64,000 bases of DNA from Aedoeadaptatus coli (GCF_900343085.1 NZ_OPYI01000007.1:50109-114108); one strand, 5' to 3'; positions 24,496 to 33,960 are shown, counted from the stretch's first letter. The notes: generated from the sequence alone by a model not told the origin. A program made the numbers and translations.

Positions 24496-26979
24496 TCAAT
24501 TTAAGTCTTCAACGAATACTTGCTCCAAACCCTTTTTTATAGAAAGACTGATCCCGATTCCCATGACGACGAAGACAAAGACAATGGGCAGATAGTTCGT
24601 CGTGAGGAAAAGATGTTTTGCGGCGAAAGTAATGGCGAATTTACTCCTCGCCGATCGCCCCAAGATGACCACGGGAAGCAAGATGGCGTAAAGGGCAAGT
24701 AGGCGAACAAAGAGCGTACCGCCTTCTCTGTAAACCATGGATTTCATTTGCCTTTTCGTCATGCCCGCCGTCATAAGCAGTTCAAAATCCCTCTTCCTCG
24801 CCCGTAAATTGCCGATAAAGCTATTGTAAGCATTGGTCAAAGCAATGAGGAGGAGGATCCCTTGAATGCCTCCGTTCAGTACGCGCACATTCCTCTCTGC
24901 CTCATTATCCAAGGCCCGACTCATGGCTTGAGTCAAGGTGGAGTGGTCGGTCTTCGGAATATAGGAGGCGATGACTTTCTCAAAATCTTCGGACACTTTG
25001 TCCACGTTTTTGTCCGCGCGCATTTTAATATTGTAACAACTAACCGGATCTGCGGGATCGTGTCCTTCCTTTTCAAAAAAGGCTTCCATGGTGGACTGTC
25101 GCGTAAACAGGGAGACTTCTTGGGCCGTCATGGGCTCGATGGCGAAGGGCATCTCGTCGATCACGCCGCCGATGCCGACGGCCATCACCTTGCCCTCCGC
25201 GGCGTAGCGCAAATTCACCGCACCGCTTCCGTCGGTGACGGGAATGTATTTCCGAAAGGCATAGGGGCTTCCGTCGTCGGCGGCGGTTTTATTTAAGAGC
25301 AAATACGACGTATCGCTATCGTATCCATTCGCCTCCAAAAGCTTTTCGTAATCCTCGTCGCTAAGCCCATACATCCTGGCATACAATTCCTTTGACTTCT
25401 TACCGTCTTTTAACGCCTTTTTCATGGGTTCCGAAAAGAACGCTCCGTTGTCTCCGACAAAGCACTTAAAGTTTTGCTTGCGATATAAATGCCATTCATC
25501 CGCTCCTTTTAGAGCCTTTAGATCCTCAATCATTTTGGGATCCATGGATCCCGGGGTAAAGATTACCGATGAAAAAGAATAGGGGCTGCGGAATTTATCG
25601 TAGGTCTCAGTGAGCCCGGAGTAGGCACCGGACACCATGACCACGGTGAGAATGACGGCCGAAAGCGCCGTGGACAAAAGGATCGTGCGGTAGGTTCTCA
25701 TGTAAGAAAGGTAATAATCTTTGGCCAAAGTCTTTTCGACTTTTCCCCTTACTTTCGACGGACCCAGTCGCCCGTCCTTTTCCGATAGACCGTTTAATCC
25801 CTCGATAATATTTAATTTCCCGCAACGCTTCGCCGGCACCATGGCGGATAGATAAACCGCCGCCGCTGCCAGTATTAAAATAGCCAAAACCACATAGGGT
25901 GAAAGGCTCACAGGTTGAAAATCCGGCGCCTTAATTCGCTCGCTTAATATGTCGGACATAGCATAAATGCTCTTGGCATTGTTGCGCCACATTAAATACA
26001 AGAGTCCGTTGGCCACGCCATAGGACAGAGCCGTGCCCAGCAAAATCGGCCCCCTCGCCAAAAGAAAAGCGCGCCTGCGAATCATTTTCTTTACTTGTTT
26101 CTCCGTCATGCCCACACTTTTTAACAGGGCGATCTCCCGCTGATCCCGACTGTTCCACACGTTAAAAGCGCCGTAAATAATAAAGGCAAATAAGAGTACC
26201 AACAGACTCATGGGAATATACATTTCCAGTGCACGAGATAGCACATTTTTCGGCGGAATAATTCCATTGGGATAGATCAATTTATAATTCAAGAGACGGG
26301 TGTTGTAACCCAATCGCCCCTGACTTTCCGCCGTCTTCGGATCGATGCTTCGCTTCTGTAAAATCTCCCGCGTCAGGGTGTAGGTATCCCGTGGATTTTT
26401 GTACCATATATAGGCCTCTACGCCACTCGAACCGTCATAAAGTGCGTCTTTTGACGCATCTCCCAAGCGGCCGATCAGATAATACTCATCAAACGATATT
26501 TCGGGGCTCTCGTAAACGCCTACGATCCGATAAGTCTTCCCTTCCGCCTCGAAAGTGCTGTTCAGATGCAGATCCCGGTTGCTTTTCAAAAACGAATCGG
26601 GCACCAACAATTCGTCTTCTCTTTCCGGTCGCCTTCCCTCGACGGGTTCGAAGCTTTTTAATTGATTGAAATAATCCTCTCGTTCGTAAATCACGGCGTT
26701 ACGGTCCGTTTTTACAATGCGATCGAAGGCAATTTTTTCGATGGCCGGATTCTTTTTTAGCTCATCGTAAAAAGAGGCGTCGACCTCGGCAATGGACGCG
26801 TGGTAATCGCCTGAATCGGCGATGGCAAAATCAACTTCCGCTTTTCTTAAAGAGGTAGTGATGAAGAGAATGGTTCCCAGCAGGATCACGGCAAGCAGTA
26901 TGCTTGTTTTTACCGCCAAGGCGTCTTTTTTTCCGGCGTTGACCACGGAGGCAGCTAATTCACCAATTATTTTCATCAT
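24496..26979 (-). CDS. ABC transporter permease, FtsX type (BceB/MacB-like)
   Basis: 827 residues with an N-terminal membrane segment, a large outside domain, and two FtsX blocks of three to four membrane segments each (about 250-400 and 690-815), a layout of about ten spans. FtsX signatures include WNSRDQREIALLKSVGMTEKQVKKM in the first block and RARKRDFELLMTAGMTKRQMKSM in the second. It follows the ATPase with the stop and start touching. With the adjacent kinase and regulator it resembles peptide-antibiotic sensing/resistance modules; the substrate is unknown. Confidence 0.88.
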   Translation of the reverse strand: MMKIIGELAASVVNAGKKDALAVKTSILLAVILLGTILFITTSLRKAEVDFAIADSGDYHASIAEVDASFYDELKKNPAIEKIAFDRIVKTDRNAVIYEREDYFNQLKSFEPVEGRRPEREDELLVPDSFLKSNRDLHLNSTFEAEGKTYRIVGVYESPEISFDEYYLIGRLGDASKDALYDGSSGVEAYIWYKNPRDTYTLTREILQKRSIDPKTAESQGRLGYNTRLLNYKLIYPNGIIPPKNVLSRALEMYIPMSLLVLLFAFIIYGAFNVWNSRDQREIALLKSVGMTEKQVKKMIRRRAFLLARGPILLGTALSYGVANGLLYLMWRNNAKSIYAMSDILSERIKAPDFQPVSLSPYVVLAILILAAAAVYLSAMVPAKRCGKLNIIEGLNGLSEKDGRLGPSKVRGKVEKTLAKDYYLSYMRTYRTILLSTALSAVILTVVMVSGAYSGLTETYDKFRSPYSFSSVIFTPGSMDPKMIEDLKALKGADEWHLYRKQNFKCFVGDNGAFFSEPMKKALKDGKKSKELYARMYGLSDEDYEKLLEANGYDSDTSYLLLNKTAADDGSPYAFRKYIPVTDGSGAVNLRYAAEGKVMAVGIGGVIDEMPFAIEPMTAQEVSLFTRQSTMEAFFEKEGHDPADPVSCYNIKMRADKNVDKVSEDFEKVIASYIPKTDHSTLTQAMSRALDNEAERNVRVLNGGIQGILLLIALTNAYNSFIGNLRARKRDFELLMTAGMTKRQMKSMVYREGGTLFVRLLALYAILLPVVILGRSARSKFAITFAAKHLFLTTNYLPIVFVFVVMGIGISLSIKKGLEQVFVEDLN

Positions 26980-27651
26980 CTACACCTCCGAAGGGAAGAG
27001 TTTTCCATCGATCATGCGAAAAACTTTTTGGCAGCTGTTGGCCACCTTTTCATCGTGGGTCACGATGGCCATGGTGGAGCCGGTGCGCTCGTTGACCAAT
27101 CGGAAAAGGGCAGTGATTTCTTCGGAATTTCGCCGATCCAAGTTTCCCGTGGGCTCATCCGCTAAAATCAGGGCGGGTCTCGTGATTAAGCTTCGGGCAA
27201 TGGCCACCCGCTGCTGCTCGCCGCCGGAAAGTTGTTTCGGATAGCGGTCCAATTTATCTTCGATCCCGAGAATCGAAATAATCTCTTTAAAATAAGCTTC
27301 ATCTTCCTTTCTTCCGTCGAGAAGCAAGGGGAGCAAGATATTTTTCCGCGCCGTAATATTCGGGATCAGATTAAAAAATTGGTAAATGACCCCGATGTTT
27401 CGTCGGCGGAAAATGGTCATTTCCTCGTTACTAAGGGTGGTAATGTTTTTATCTTGAATATAAATTTCGCCGCCGGTGGGCCTGTCGATGCCCGCCAAAA
27501 GGTGGAGTAAGGTGGATTTTCCCGATCCGCTGTCGCCGATGATTGCCACCAAGTCTCCTTTTTCCAACTGGAAATTCACGCCGTCAAGAGCGCGGACTTC
27601 CACCGACCGACCGTAGGTTTTCGTTAGATTCACTGTTTTTACAATATGCAT
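26980..27651 (-). CDS. ABC transporter ATPase, LolD/BceA-like
   Basis: 223 residues. Walker A GDSGSGKST, Q-loop IYQFFNLIPN, signature LSGGEQQRVAIARSL, Walker B LILADEPTGNLD, H-loop VTHDEKV. Energises the FtsX-type permease encoded next. AGGAGG precedes the ATG. A possible regulator-binding site and promoter lies in the 73-base gap before the gene. Confidence 0.95.
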   Translation of the reverse strand: MHIVKTVNLTKTYGRSVEVRALDGVNFQLEKGDLVAIIGDSGSGKSTLLHLLAGIDRPTGGEIYIQDKNITTLSNEEMTIFRRRNIGVIYQFFNLIPNITARKNILLPLLLDGRKEDEAYFKEIISILGIEDKLDRYPKQLSGGEQQRVAIARSLITRPALILADEPTGNLDRRNSEEITALFRLVNERTGSTMAIVTHDEKVANSCQKVFRMIDGKLFPSEV

Positions 27652-27674
27652 AGGGTTCCTCCTTTTCTGAGCCT

Positions 27675-27708
27675 ACGATATCAAGTGAAAGTGACCGGTC
27701 GGTGACCG
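27675..27708 (-). promoter_or_regulatory. Putative response-regulator operator and promoter of the ABC genes
   Basis: Two exact 7-base repeats CGGTCAC on the minus strand (27708-27702 and 27697-27691) are spaced 11 bases, one helical turn, as OmpR-family regulators prefer. They also form GACCGGTC dyads. A weak -10 (TATCGT) lies about 10 bases downstream. The gap lies between the kinase gene and the ATPase gene. Inference from sequence pattern only. Confidence 0.5.
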
Positions 27709-27724
27709 AGTACCGATGCCTCGT

Positions 27725-28690
27725 CTATTCGTAAAAGCGCAACTCAAATCGATTTGATTCCTTGCCTTTTGTATAGAGGAGATCGCCGCCTTGTCTTTTC
27801 ATAATCGCCCTTGCCATGGGAAGGCCGATTCCAAAGCCGGGTGTGTTGGGATCTTTTTTATAAAAGCGCCGAAATGCTTGTTCCAAGGTGTCCCGATCCA
27901 TGCCTTCGTCGAAATCTTCGACGACAATGGATTTGTAGACATTGGTTTCTAGGAAAGTCATGGCGATGCCTCTTTCTTTGGACGCTTCCATGCCGTTCTT
28001 CGCCAGATTAAACAGGGCTTCGTAGGTCCATTTCTTATCGCAATAGAGAGCCACTGATTCGCCATAAATAGTGCAAGGGATCTTTTCTCTCCCGAAGGCA
28101 CTTTCCAATCCTTCCGCCACGGATGTCGCCAGCTCCATACCGTCGACCGCTTCTTTTTTCATGGCCACCACGTCACTGTCCACCGCCGCCAATTTCAGTA
28201 GCGCATCGGAAAGGCCCAATAGGCGCTCCATGGATCGGCCCATACGTTCAAGGGCCTCTTTGTCCGATGCATCGTCGATGAGATCCAGCATAAGCAAGGT
28301 GCCTGTAATTGGCGTCTTGATTTGATGGGCGATATCTTCCGTATATTCCTTCAGTTGAACGCGACGCCTCTCAGCCTCTTGAGCGATGCGCTTATTTTCT
28401 GATGTCATCTTCACGATTTCATCTCTCAGCTTAGAAAAATCGTCTTCTTCGGCCTCATCGACTCGCGACTCCGGATCCGAACTATGTAGGAGGCGGATCA
28501 TGTCGTCAACCTTCTCTTCGATCTCTAAGTAACCCTTCCCTTCAAAGCGATCGATGGCAAAGTAAAGCCCTGCGTTAATCATAAAAAATAGCGCGACGGT
28601 CAACCAATCGAAGCGGGGAAAGAAAGCGACTACAACCATGGAAAGGACGAGATTCAGCGATAGGATCAATAGGGTCTGTCTCTTAGTCAT
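27725..28690 (-). CDS. Intramembrane-sensing histidine kinase (BceS-like)
   Basis: 321 residues with two membrane segments (about 7-27 and 33-50) separated by only a few residues, so there is no outside sensor domain; such kinases usually take their signal from a partner ABC transporter. Phosphoacceptor region EDIAHQIKTPIT, N-box-like FNLAKNGMEAS, G-box DFDEGMDRD and GFGIGLPMARAIMKRQGG. ATG 28690 is preferred because GGGAGG is then six bases upstream; an ATG at 28696 abuts the site. It overlaps the regulator gene by 8 bases. Confidence 0.92.
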   Translation of the reverse strand: MTKRQTLLILSLNLVLSMVVVAFFPRFDWLTVALFFMINAGLYFAIDRFEGKGYLEIEEKVDDMIRLLHSSDPESRVDEAEEDDFSKLRDEIVKMTSENKRIAQEAERRRVQLKEYTEDIAHQIKTPITGTLLMLDLIDDASDKEALERMGRSMERLLGLSDALLKLAAVDSDVVAMKKEAVDGMELATSVAEGLESAFGREKIPCTIYGESVALYCDKKWTYEALFNLAKNGMEASKERGIAMTFLETNVYKSIVVEDFDEGMDRDTLEQAFRRFYKKDPNTPGFGIGLPMARAIMKRQGGDLLYTKGKESNRFELRFYE

Positions 28691-29345
28691 CGCCATCCTC
28701 CCAAAAATAGCCCATGCCCCGCACAGTTTTTATAAAATGGCCGTAAGGTCCCAGTTTCTTGCGAAGACGCTTCACGGCGACGGTGAGTGTATTATCGTTA
28801 ACTTCGTCGCCAAAGCCCCACACCTCGTCGATTAATTGGCTTCGCAACAATTGTCTGCCCCGATGTGCCAATAGCATGGCCAGCAGATCAAATTCCTGTC
28901 TATTTAAGTCCACTGCATCGCCCCGCAAGATCGCCGTCTTCGATTGCCTGTCTAAGATCAGCTCTTTAAATTCCAACAACTCTTCTCCCGATCCGAGGCG
29001 CTTAAAAAGATTGTCAATTCGCGCCTTCAGTACGGGAAGGGAAAATGGCTTCGCCACGTACTCATCGGCCCCTTGAGACAGTCCCTTCACGACATAGTCT
29101 TCGTCGCCTTTTACCGTCAACATGAGAATGGGCAGTTTAGAAAAGGAACGGACCCAATTTAAGAAATCGAAACCTGATCCGTCGGGAAGATTTACATCGA
29201 GAATGAGCAGATCGGCGGAGCGTATTTGCTCTTCGCCCACATCGCCCAAGCGACTCGCCGCCACCACATCCATGTCGTACCGAGCCAGATACGTTTTCAC
29301 GCCGTAGACGATGGTCTCGTCGTCTTCGATCATCAGAATCTTCAA
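28683..29345 (-). CDS. Response regulator, OmpR family (BceR-like)
   Basis: 220 residues. Receiver with IEDDE, phosphoacceptor Asp in LLILDVNLPDG, MLTVKGDED and the YVAKPF lysine; winged helix with DEVWGFGDEVNDNTLTVAVKRLRKKLG and a TVRGMGYFW end. Start is TTG 29345, six bases after GGGAGG. It lies 13 bases after cbiP, so it may be co-transcribed with the cobalamin genes, an odd join. The likely target is the ABC operon downstream. Confidence 0.93.
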   Translation of the reverse strand: MKILMIEDDETIVYGVKTYLARYDMDVVAASRLGDVGEEQIRSADLLILDVNLPDGSGFDFLNWVRSFSKLPILMLTVKGDEDYVVKGLSQGADEYVAKPFSLPVLKARIDNLFKRLGSGEELLEFKELILDRQSKTAILRGDAVDLNRQEFDLLAMLLAHRGRQLLRSQLIDEVWGFGDEVNDNTLTVAVKRLRKKLGPYGHFIKTVRGMGYFWEDGDD

Positions 29346-29358
29346 TGGTCGCCTCCCT

Positions 29359-30831
29359 TTACAACAGACCTGAAATTTCGTCCAGCCTCTTCATATCCAG
29401 GGCCTCTTCAACTACCGCGGCCAGTTTTTCTATCTGGCTGTCTTTAAAGGCGGCGTAGTCCATCGCTTCTTTCTGCAGCAGATTTTTTTCTTTCTTAAGC
29501 GCGGCCACGATCTCTTCGGCGATGTGAGGGGCGTCGAAAAAGCCGTGAATGTAGGTGCCGTAGAGTCTTCCCTCTTTAACGATGCCGCCGGATTCCGTCA
29601 GTTCTTCTATTTCGCCGGTCTCTTTTATCTCGCTTTGTCCCATATGAATTTCGTAGCCCGCCACTTTTGTTCCGCTAAGATTTTTCAGCAGGCCTTCGGA
29701 AGGGGCAATCGTCGTTTCCACGCGGCATTGTTTTTTTTCTTTTGAAAAGACGGTGTCCATGGGAAAGAGCTTGAGCCCCTCCATGGTGCCGCCGCTTTCC
29801 ACTCCCTCCGGATCGGAAAGGATGTCTCCCATCATTTGAAAGCCGCCGCAAATTGAAAAGACGGCTCCGTCTCTCTCCGCGTGGCGCAGAACGCGGGCAT
29901 AGATCCCCGTTTCCTTCAGCCATTTTAAGTCGGTCATGGTGTTTTTGGTCCCCGGGATGATCAAGAGATCCGGCTCGCCGAATTCCTCCACCCGTGTAAT
30001 GGCGCGAACGGAAACATCGGCCATCATTTGAAAAGGAGCCACGTCGGTGACATTGGAGATGTGGGGCAGGCGTATGACGGCGATGTCCACGGCTCCGCGA
30101 TCCGTCTCGTGAAATTCCATGGCCAGGGAATCTTCCGCTTCCAAGCGCACGTCGGCATAGGGCACGACGCCGAGGACGGGAACGCCGGTGCGCTCTTCCA
30201 ATATTTTAAGGCCCGGCTCTAATATGGACACGTCGCCGCGGAAGCGGTTCACGACGATGCCCTTGAGCCTTCCTCGCTCGTCGTCATCGAAAAGCTCCCA
30301 TGTCCCCACGACGGAGGCGAACATGCCGCCTCGATCGATGTCGGCGATGAGAATTGCGGGAATGTCCGCCGCCTTGGCAAAGCCCATGTTTACCATGTCC
30401 ACGCTCTTTAGATTGATCTCCGATGCGCTCCCCGCCCCTTCGCACAGGACAAAGTCAAATTCATCGGCCAAGGATTCGTAGGCCGCCAGGGCCTTGGGAA
30501 ATAGCTTCTTCTTTTCGGCGTAGTAGGCGCGGGTCTCGAGATTTTTGTAGACGCGGCCATTTACGATAACCTGGCTCACCCCCGGCGCCGTAGGCTTTAA
30601 GAGAATCGGATTCATGCGCACGTCGGCGGGTATCCGCGCCGCCTCCGCCTGCACGATTTGTGCCCGCCCGATTTCCGATCCGTCGTCGGTGATGCCGCTG
30701 TTCAGCGCCATGTTCTGTGCCTTAAAGGGCGCCACACGGTAGCCTCTGTTGGCGTAAATGCGAAGGAGCGCCGCCACCATGGCGCTCTTTCCCGCGTTGG
30801 ACGCCGTTCCCAATACCATTAACCCTGCCAC
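29359..30831 (-). CDS. cbiP: Cobyric acid synthase
   Basis: 490 residues; amidates the four remaining carboxylates of adenosyl-cobyrinic a,c-diamide. N-terminal ATPase part: VLGTASNAGKSAM, FKAQNMALNSGIT, MNPILLKPT, VVNRFRGD; C-terminal class I amidotransferase part with the catalytic Cys in FSICGGFQMMGD and a His near YIHGFFDAP. GTG 30831 is the start, seven bases after GGAGG; it overlaps cbiA by 13 bases. Slightly shorter than some family members. Confidence 0.95.
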   Translation of the reverse strand: MAGLMVLGTASNAGKSAMVAALLRIYANRGYRVAPFKAQNMALNSGITDDGSEIGRAQIVQAEAARIPADVRMNPILLKPTAPGVSQVIVNGRVYKNLETRAYYAEKKKLFPKALAAYESLADEFDFVLCEGAGSASEINLKSVDMVNMGFAKAADIPAILIADIDRGGMFASVVGTWELFDDDERGRLKGIVVNRFRGDVSILEPGLKILEERTGVPVLGVVPYADVRLEAEDSLAMEFHETDRGAVDIAVIRLPHISNVTDVAPFQMMADVSVRAITRVEEFGEPDLLIIPGTKNTMTDLKWLKETGIYARVLRHAERDGAVFSICGGFQMMGDILSDPEGVESGGTMEGLKLFPMDTVFSKEKKQCRVETTIAPSEGLLKNLSGTKVAGYEIHMGQSEIKETGEIEELTESGGIVKEGRLYGTYIHGFFDAPHIAEEIVAALKKEKNLLQKEAMDYAAFKDSQIEKLAAVVEEALDMKRLDEISGLL

Positions 30832-32141
30832 GGTGTCGCCTCCTTTAATGCTTGCAGTAAATTTTCTCTCAGTCTCTCGTCGCCGCTTAAGTGAAGTTGC
30901 GGGTAACCTGCATAAACATTTTTCCCGTAATGCGCCGTGCGTCTCTTTCCCCAGCCGCTCGGCTTTTGAATCAGAAGTTCGTCCCCCTCCTCATCGGCGG
31001 CGCTGTAATGAAATTCGTGGACTGGCGCCGACCGGCCGGCCTTTAATAAGAGGCCGTCTTCCTCCGCCGTGATCACTTGATAGCCGAAATGTTGCAGGCG
31101 ATCGGTCATTTTCGCCTCGCCGGGAAAGAACCCGAAGGCTTCGCTGCCGTCGATTTTTTCGAGAAGGCTCATAAAGCCGCCGCCCTCGGCAACGATAACG
31201 CCGTCCTTTTCCGCGAAAGTTTTTAAATCCCGAGCAAGGGCTTTATTTTTTCCGAGGGCTTTTTTGTGAAGCTCCGGATAGCCGCCGCCCAGGTAGACGC
31301 CGCAGATTCCTTTGGGCAGAGAATCCGCGAGGGGCGAGAAGGGAATCCATTCCACGCCGCGCTCGGAAAGATCCACGAGGACGTCTTCGTAATAAAAGAA
31401 AAAGGCCTCGTCCTTTGCAATGGCCACGGGAATTTTTTCCCGCGAAGGATTCATCGCCATTTCTCGGCCCACGGACCTCGTTTCACAGGCGGCGAGGAGC
31501 TTATCTAAATCCACGTAATTTTCCACGCTATCCGCCCATTTATCTGCGAAGACGCGAAAGTTTTCGATCTCCTCCGGTCGATGCAGGCCCAAATGGCGCT
31601 CGGGCAAATCCCGATCCAAGTCGGGAATGCAGCCGAAAAGGGGAAGCCCCGTAGCTTCCTCGATGATCTTTTCGTAGTAGGATGCCATGGCGGGCTTTGT
31701 GTGATTTAAGATCACGCCTGAAATGGTGTTTTCCCCGTAATTTAAAAATCCTTGAAGCTCCGCGCCGAGGCTCGCGCCCTTGCCCCGCCCCGAAGCGATG
31801 AAAATCGTCGGCGTCTTCGTGAAATTCGCCATCTCCGCCGCCGAGCACTTCGTCGTGGTGGCCATGCCGTCGTAATAGCCCATGGCCCCTTCCGTGACGA
31901 TGACGTCCTTTTTCTCCAACCGGGCCATAAGGTGAAGAATGTAATCGTCGTCCATCAAATGGCGATCCAGGTTCACGCCGTAAGCTCCGAGAGCTCGGTG
32001 ATACATAGGATCGATGTAATCGGGACCGATCTTCGCCGATGCCAGCGTCATCCCGCGGCGAATCAGGGCGCCGATGATTCCCATGGTAATGGAGGTCTTC
32101 CCCGCGCCGGAATGTCCGGCGGATAATAGCATGCGCTTCAT
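30819..32141 (-). CDS. cbiA: Cobyrinic acid a,c-diamide synthase
   Basis: 440 residues; ATP- and glutamine-dependent amidation of cobyrinate at a and c. N-terminal P-loop AGHSGAGKTSITMGI, then KIGPDYIDPMYHRALGA and EGAMGYYDG; the C-terminal amidotransferase part has GGGYPELH and AEGGGFMSLLE, where the usual catalytic Cys of the triad motif (C-G-G) is not present: AEGGGF replaces the common AECGG. That residue change could make it ammonia-dependent or could mean divergence; worth checking. The start overlaps the SfsA stop (ATGA). Confidence 0.9.
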   Translation of the reverse strand: MKRMLLSAGHSGAGKTSITMGIIGALIRRGMTLASAKIGPDYIDPMYHRALGAYGVNLDRHLMDDDYILHLMARLEKKDVIVTEGAMGYYDGMATTTKCSAAEMANFTKTPTIFIASGRGKGASLGAELQGFLNYGENTISGVILNHTKPAMASYYEKIIEEATGLPLFGCIPDLDRDLPERHLGLHRPEEIENFRVFADKWADSVENYVDLDKLLAACETRSVGREMAMNPSREKIPVAIAKDEAFFFYYEDVLVDLSERGVEWIPFSPLADSLPKGICGVYLGGGYPELHKKALGKNKALARDLKTFAEKDGVIVAEGGGFMSLLEKIDGSEAFGFFPGEAKMTDRLQHFGYQVITAEEDGLLLKAGRSAPVHEFHYSAADEEGDELLIQKPSGWGKRRTAHYGKNVYAGYPQLHLSGDERLRENLLQALKEATPWQG

Positions 32142-33337
32142 CGAATCACCTGCTCGTAGGCCACCCGCTCCGTGCCGTCGGCCACGGTAATGACGCCGCA
32201 GTAGGTAAAGCCCGCGGACTCGATTAGGCCCCGCATGCGGAAATTATCGGCGTGGGTGTCGATGCGAATGGCGGGAATGCCTTTAAACTTTGCATAGGCG
32301 AAAATCCGATCCATCATGCGGCGGCTCATGCCCTCGCCCTTTCGTTTGTCGTCCACGACAAATTGATGGACGGTGAGGTAGTCGCCATCCGTGAGCCAGT
32401 TGCCGTCGATAACATCGTAAGTAGGATCCGCCCCTTCTTTTAGCACGGCCATGCCGACGACGGTATCGTCTTTAAAAAAGTAGCAACAACCGGCTTTGAT
32501 GTTTTCCAAAAGATCTTCCGGCGCAGGATCCTTTCCCTGCCATTGATCCACGCCGTCGGTCTTCAATGCGGCCCGTGCCCCGTCGATCATCTTCATGACG
32601 GGAGGCAAATCTTCTTCTCTTGCCTTCACGAGGGCGAGAGGCATTTTTCTGAAGTAGGGCACGGCTTTATCCATAGCCATTTCCGCCCCGTCGACGACCG
32701 TGTCCGCGACGAAAATATGAAGCCCCTTCGCTTCCGCCTCCCTCAGTGCCTGAGTGAAATCGGGATCCGTCTCTTCGTTAGGCGTAAAGCCCCAAATGCC
32801 TTTCATCTGCACGACGAATAGCACGCCGCAGCACTTTCCTTCCGCAGCCATGTCGCCGAGTTCGCGAATGTGCTTCGCGCCGCGCACCGTGGGCGCGTCG
32901 GGAAATTTCGCCAGGCCGTCTTCTTCCAAGGTGACGCCCTTCACTTCCAAAAAGCCCTCGCCCTCTGTGCCCTTGAGGTAAAAGTCGAAGCGACTGTCGC
33001 CGCGCTTCACCTCCCGTTCGTAGGATATGATTTTACCGAAGCCCTTTAGATAAGGCGCACCGTCGAAGTATTCCGCAGCCAATTGATTGGGGGCCTGGGA
33101 GTCGATGTTTATGGAATTTTCCCCCTTGTAAACCGTGACCAGGCTATAAGGGGTCTTTCGTTTTTTCGCAGGATCAGCCCCCTCGAGGAGCACTTTCGCG
33201 CCGGGGACGAAAAGCTCCCGGCATCGCCCGGTATTGGGCACGTGAACCCGAATCCCTTTGCCGTTTTTTTCTACCATAGCAATAAAGCGATTTTCCCTGT
33301 TAAGAAAAACCGCTTCTTCCATACGTTTATATTTCAT
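32138..33337 (-). CDS. SfsA-GNAT fusion protein
   Basis: 399 residues in one frame. Residues 1 to about 228 are SfsA: VHVPNTGRCRELFVPGAKVLLE, SRFDFYL, GFLEVKGVTL and FPDAPTVRGAKHIREL, the residues of a PD-(D/E)XK-like nuclease-fold. Residues about 234-399 are a GNAT acetyltransferase domain: REEDLPPVMKMID at the start, acetyl-CoA loop VVDDKRKGEGMSRRMM and FRMRGLIESAGFTYCGV at the end. SfsA is usually a free protein of about 230 residues. The gene overlaps cbiA (4 bases) and dedA (4 bases). Confidence 0.88.
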   Translation of the reverse strand: MKYKRMEEAVFLNRENRFIAMVEKNGKGIRVHVPNTGRCRELFVPGAKVLLEGADPAKKRKTPYSLVTVYKGENSINIDSQAPNQLAAEYFDGAPYLKGFGKIISYEREVKRGDSRFDFYLKGTEGEGFLEVKGVTLEEDGLAKFPDAPTVRGAKHIRELGDMAAEGKCCGVLFVVQMKGIWGFTPNEETDPDFTQALREAEAKGLHIFVADTVVDGAEMAMDKAVPYFRKMPLALVKAREEDLPPVMKMIDGARAALKTDGVDQWQGKDPAPEDLLENIKAGCCYFFKDDTVVGMAVLKEGADPTYDVIDGNWLTDGDYLTVHQFVVDDKRKGEGMSRRMMDRIFAYAKFKGIPAIRIDTHADNFRMRGLIESAGFTYCGVITVADGTERVAYEQVIR

Positions 33338-33945
33338 TCTGCGTCCCTTTGTTTAAAATGCCAAATCAAATAAGCTACGGCCAGCACGGCCAGCAGAGCC
33401 ACGATGACGTATTTATAGTAATCCAAATAGGTGAGGATCACATGCCAATTTTCGCCGGTTTTGTAGCCGAGAAAAGTGAGCACGCAGTTCCATACGAAGG
33501 AACCCGCCGCCGTAAGTAAGGAAAACACGGAAAGCCGCATGGATACCATGCCGGCGGGAATGGAAATCAGGCTACGAACCACGGGCACGCAGCGGCCCAC
33601 GAGGACGAGAGCCTTGCCCTTGTGCTCGAACGTGTTTACCACGCCCATAATTTCCTTTTTCTTAAAGCCCAACCTTCCCATCCAACCATGCTCGGCGGAG
33701 TCGTAAATTTTTTCCGTGGGAACCAGGCGCCCGATTCCGTAGAGAATGTAGGCACCCAAAAGGGATCCCGCCGTGGCCGCCAAGGTGGTGGGAAGAAAGG
33801 CGAGATTGCCCCGTCCGACGAAGAAGCCGCCGAGGAGCAAAATCACTTCCGATGGAATGGGCGGAAACACATTTTCAATAAAAATCAATGCGAAGACGGC
33901 CAAGTACCCGTAATTTGTAATGGCCGAAGTGATCACACGTTCCAC
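33334..33945 (-). CDS. DedA-family membrane protein
   Basis: 203 residues with reentrant/membrane segments and the DedA hallmarks ENVFPPIPSEVILLLGGFF, GSLLGAYILYGIGR, GRCVPVVRSLISIPAGM. Family members act as undecaprenyl-phosphate or phospholipid flippases/transporters. Start is GTG 33945 with AGGAAAGGG eight bases before it. It sits 15 bases after gatB and overlaps the SfsA-GNAT gene. Confidence 0.93.
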   Translation of the reverse strand: MERVITSAITNYGYLAVFALIFIENVFPPIPSEVILLLGGFFVGRGNLAFLPTTLAATAGSLLGAYILYGIGRLVPTEKIYDSAEHGWMGRLGFKKKEIMGVVNTFEHKGKALVLVGRCVPVVRSLISIPAGMVSMRLSVFSLLTAAGSFVWNCVLTFLGYKTGENWHVILTYLDYYKYVIVALLAVLAVAYLIWHFKQRDAE

Positions 33946-33960
33946 TGTGTATGCCCTTTC

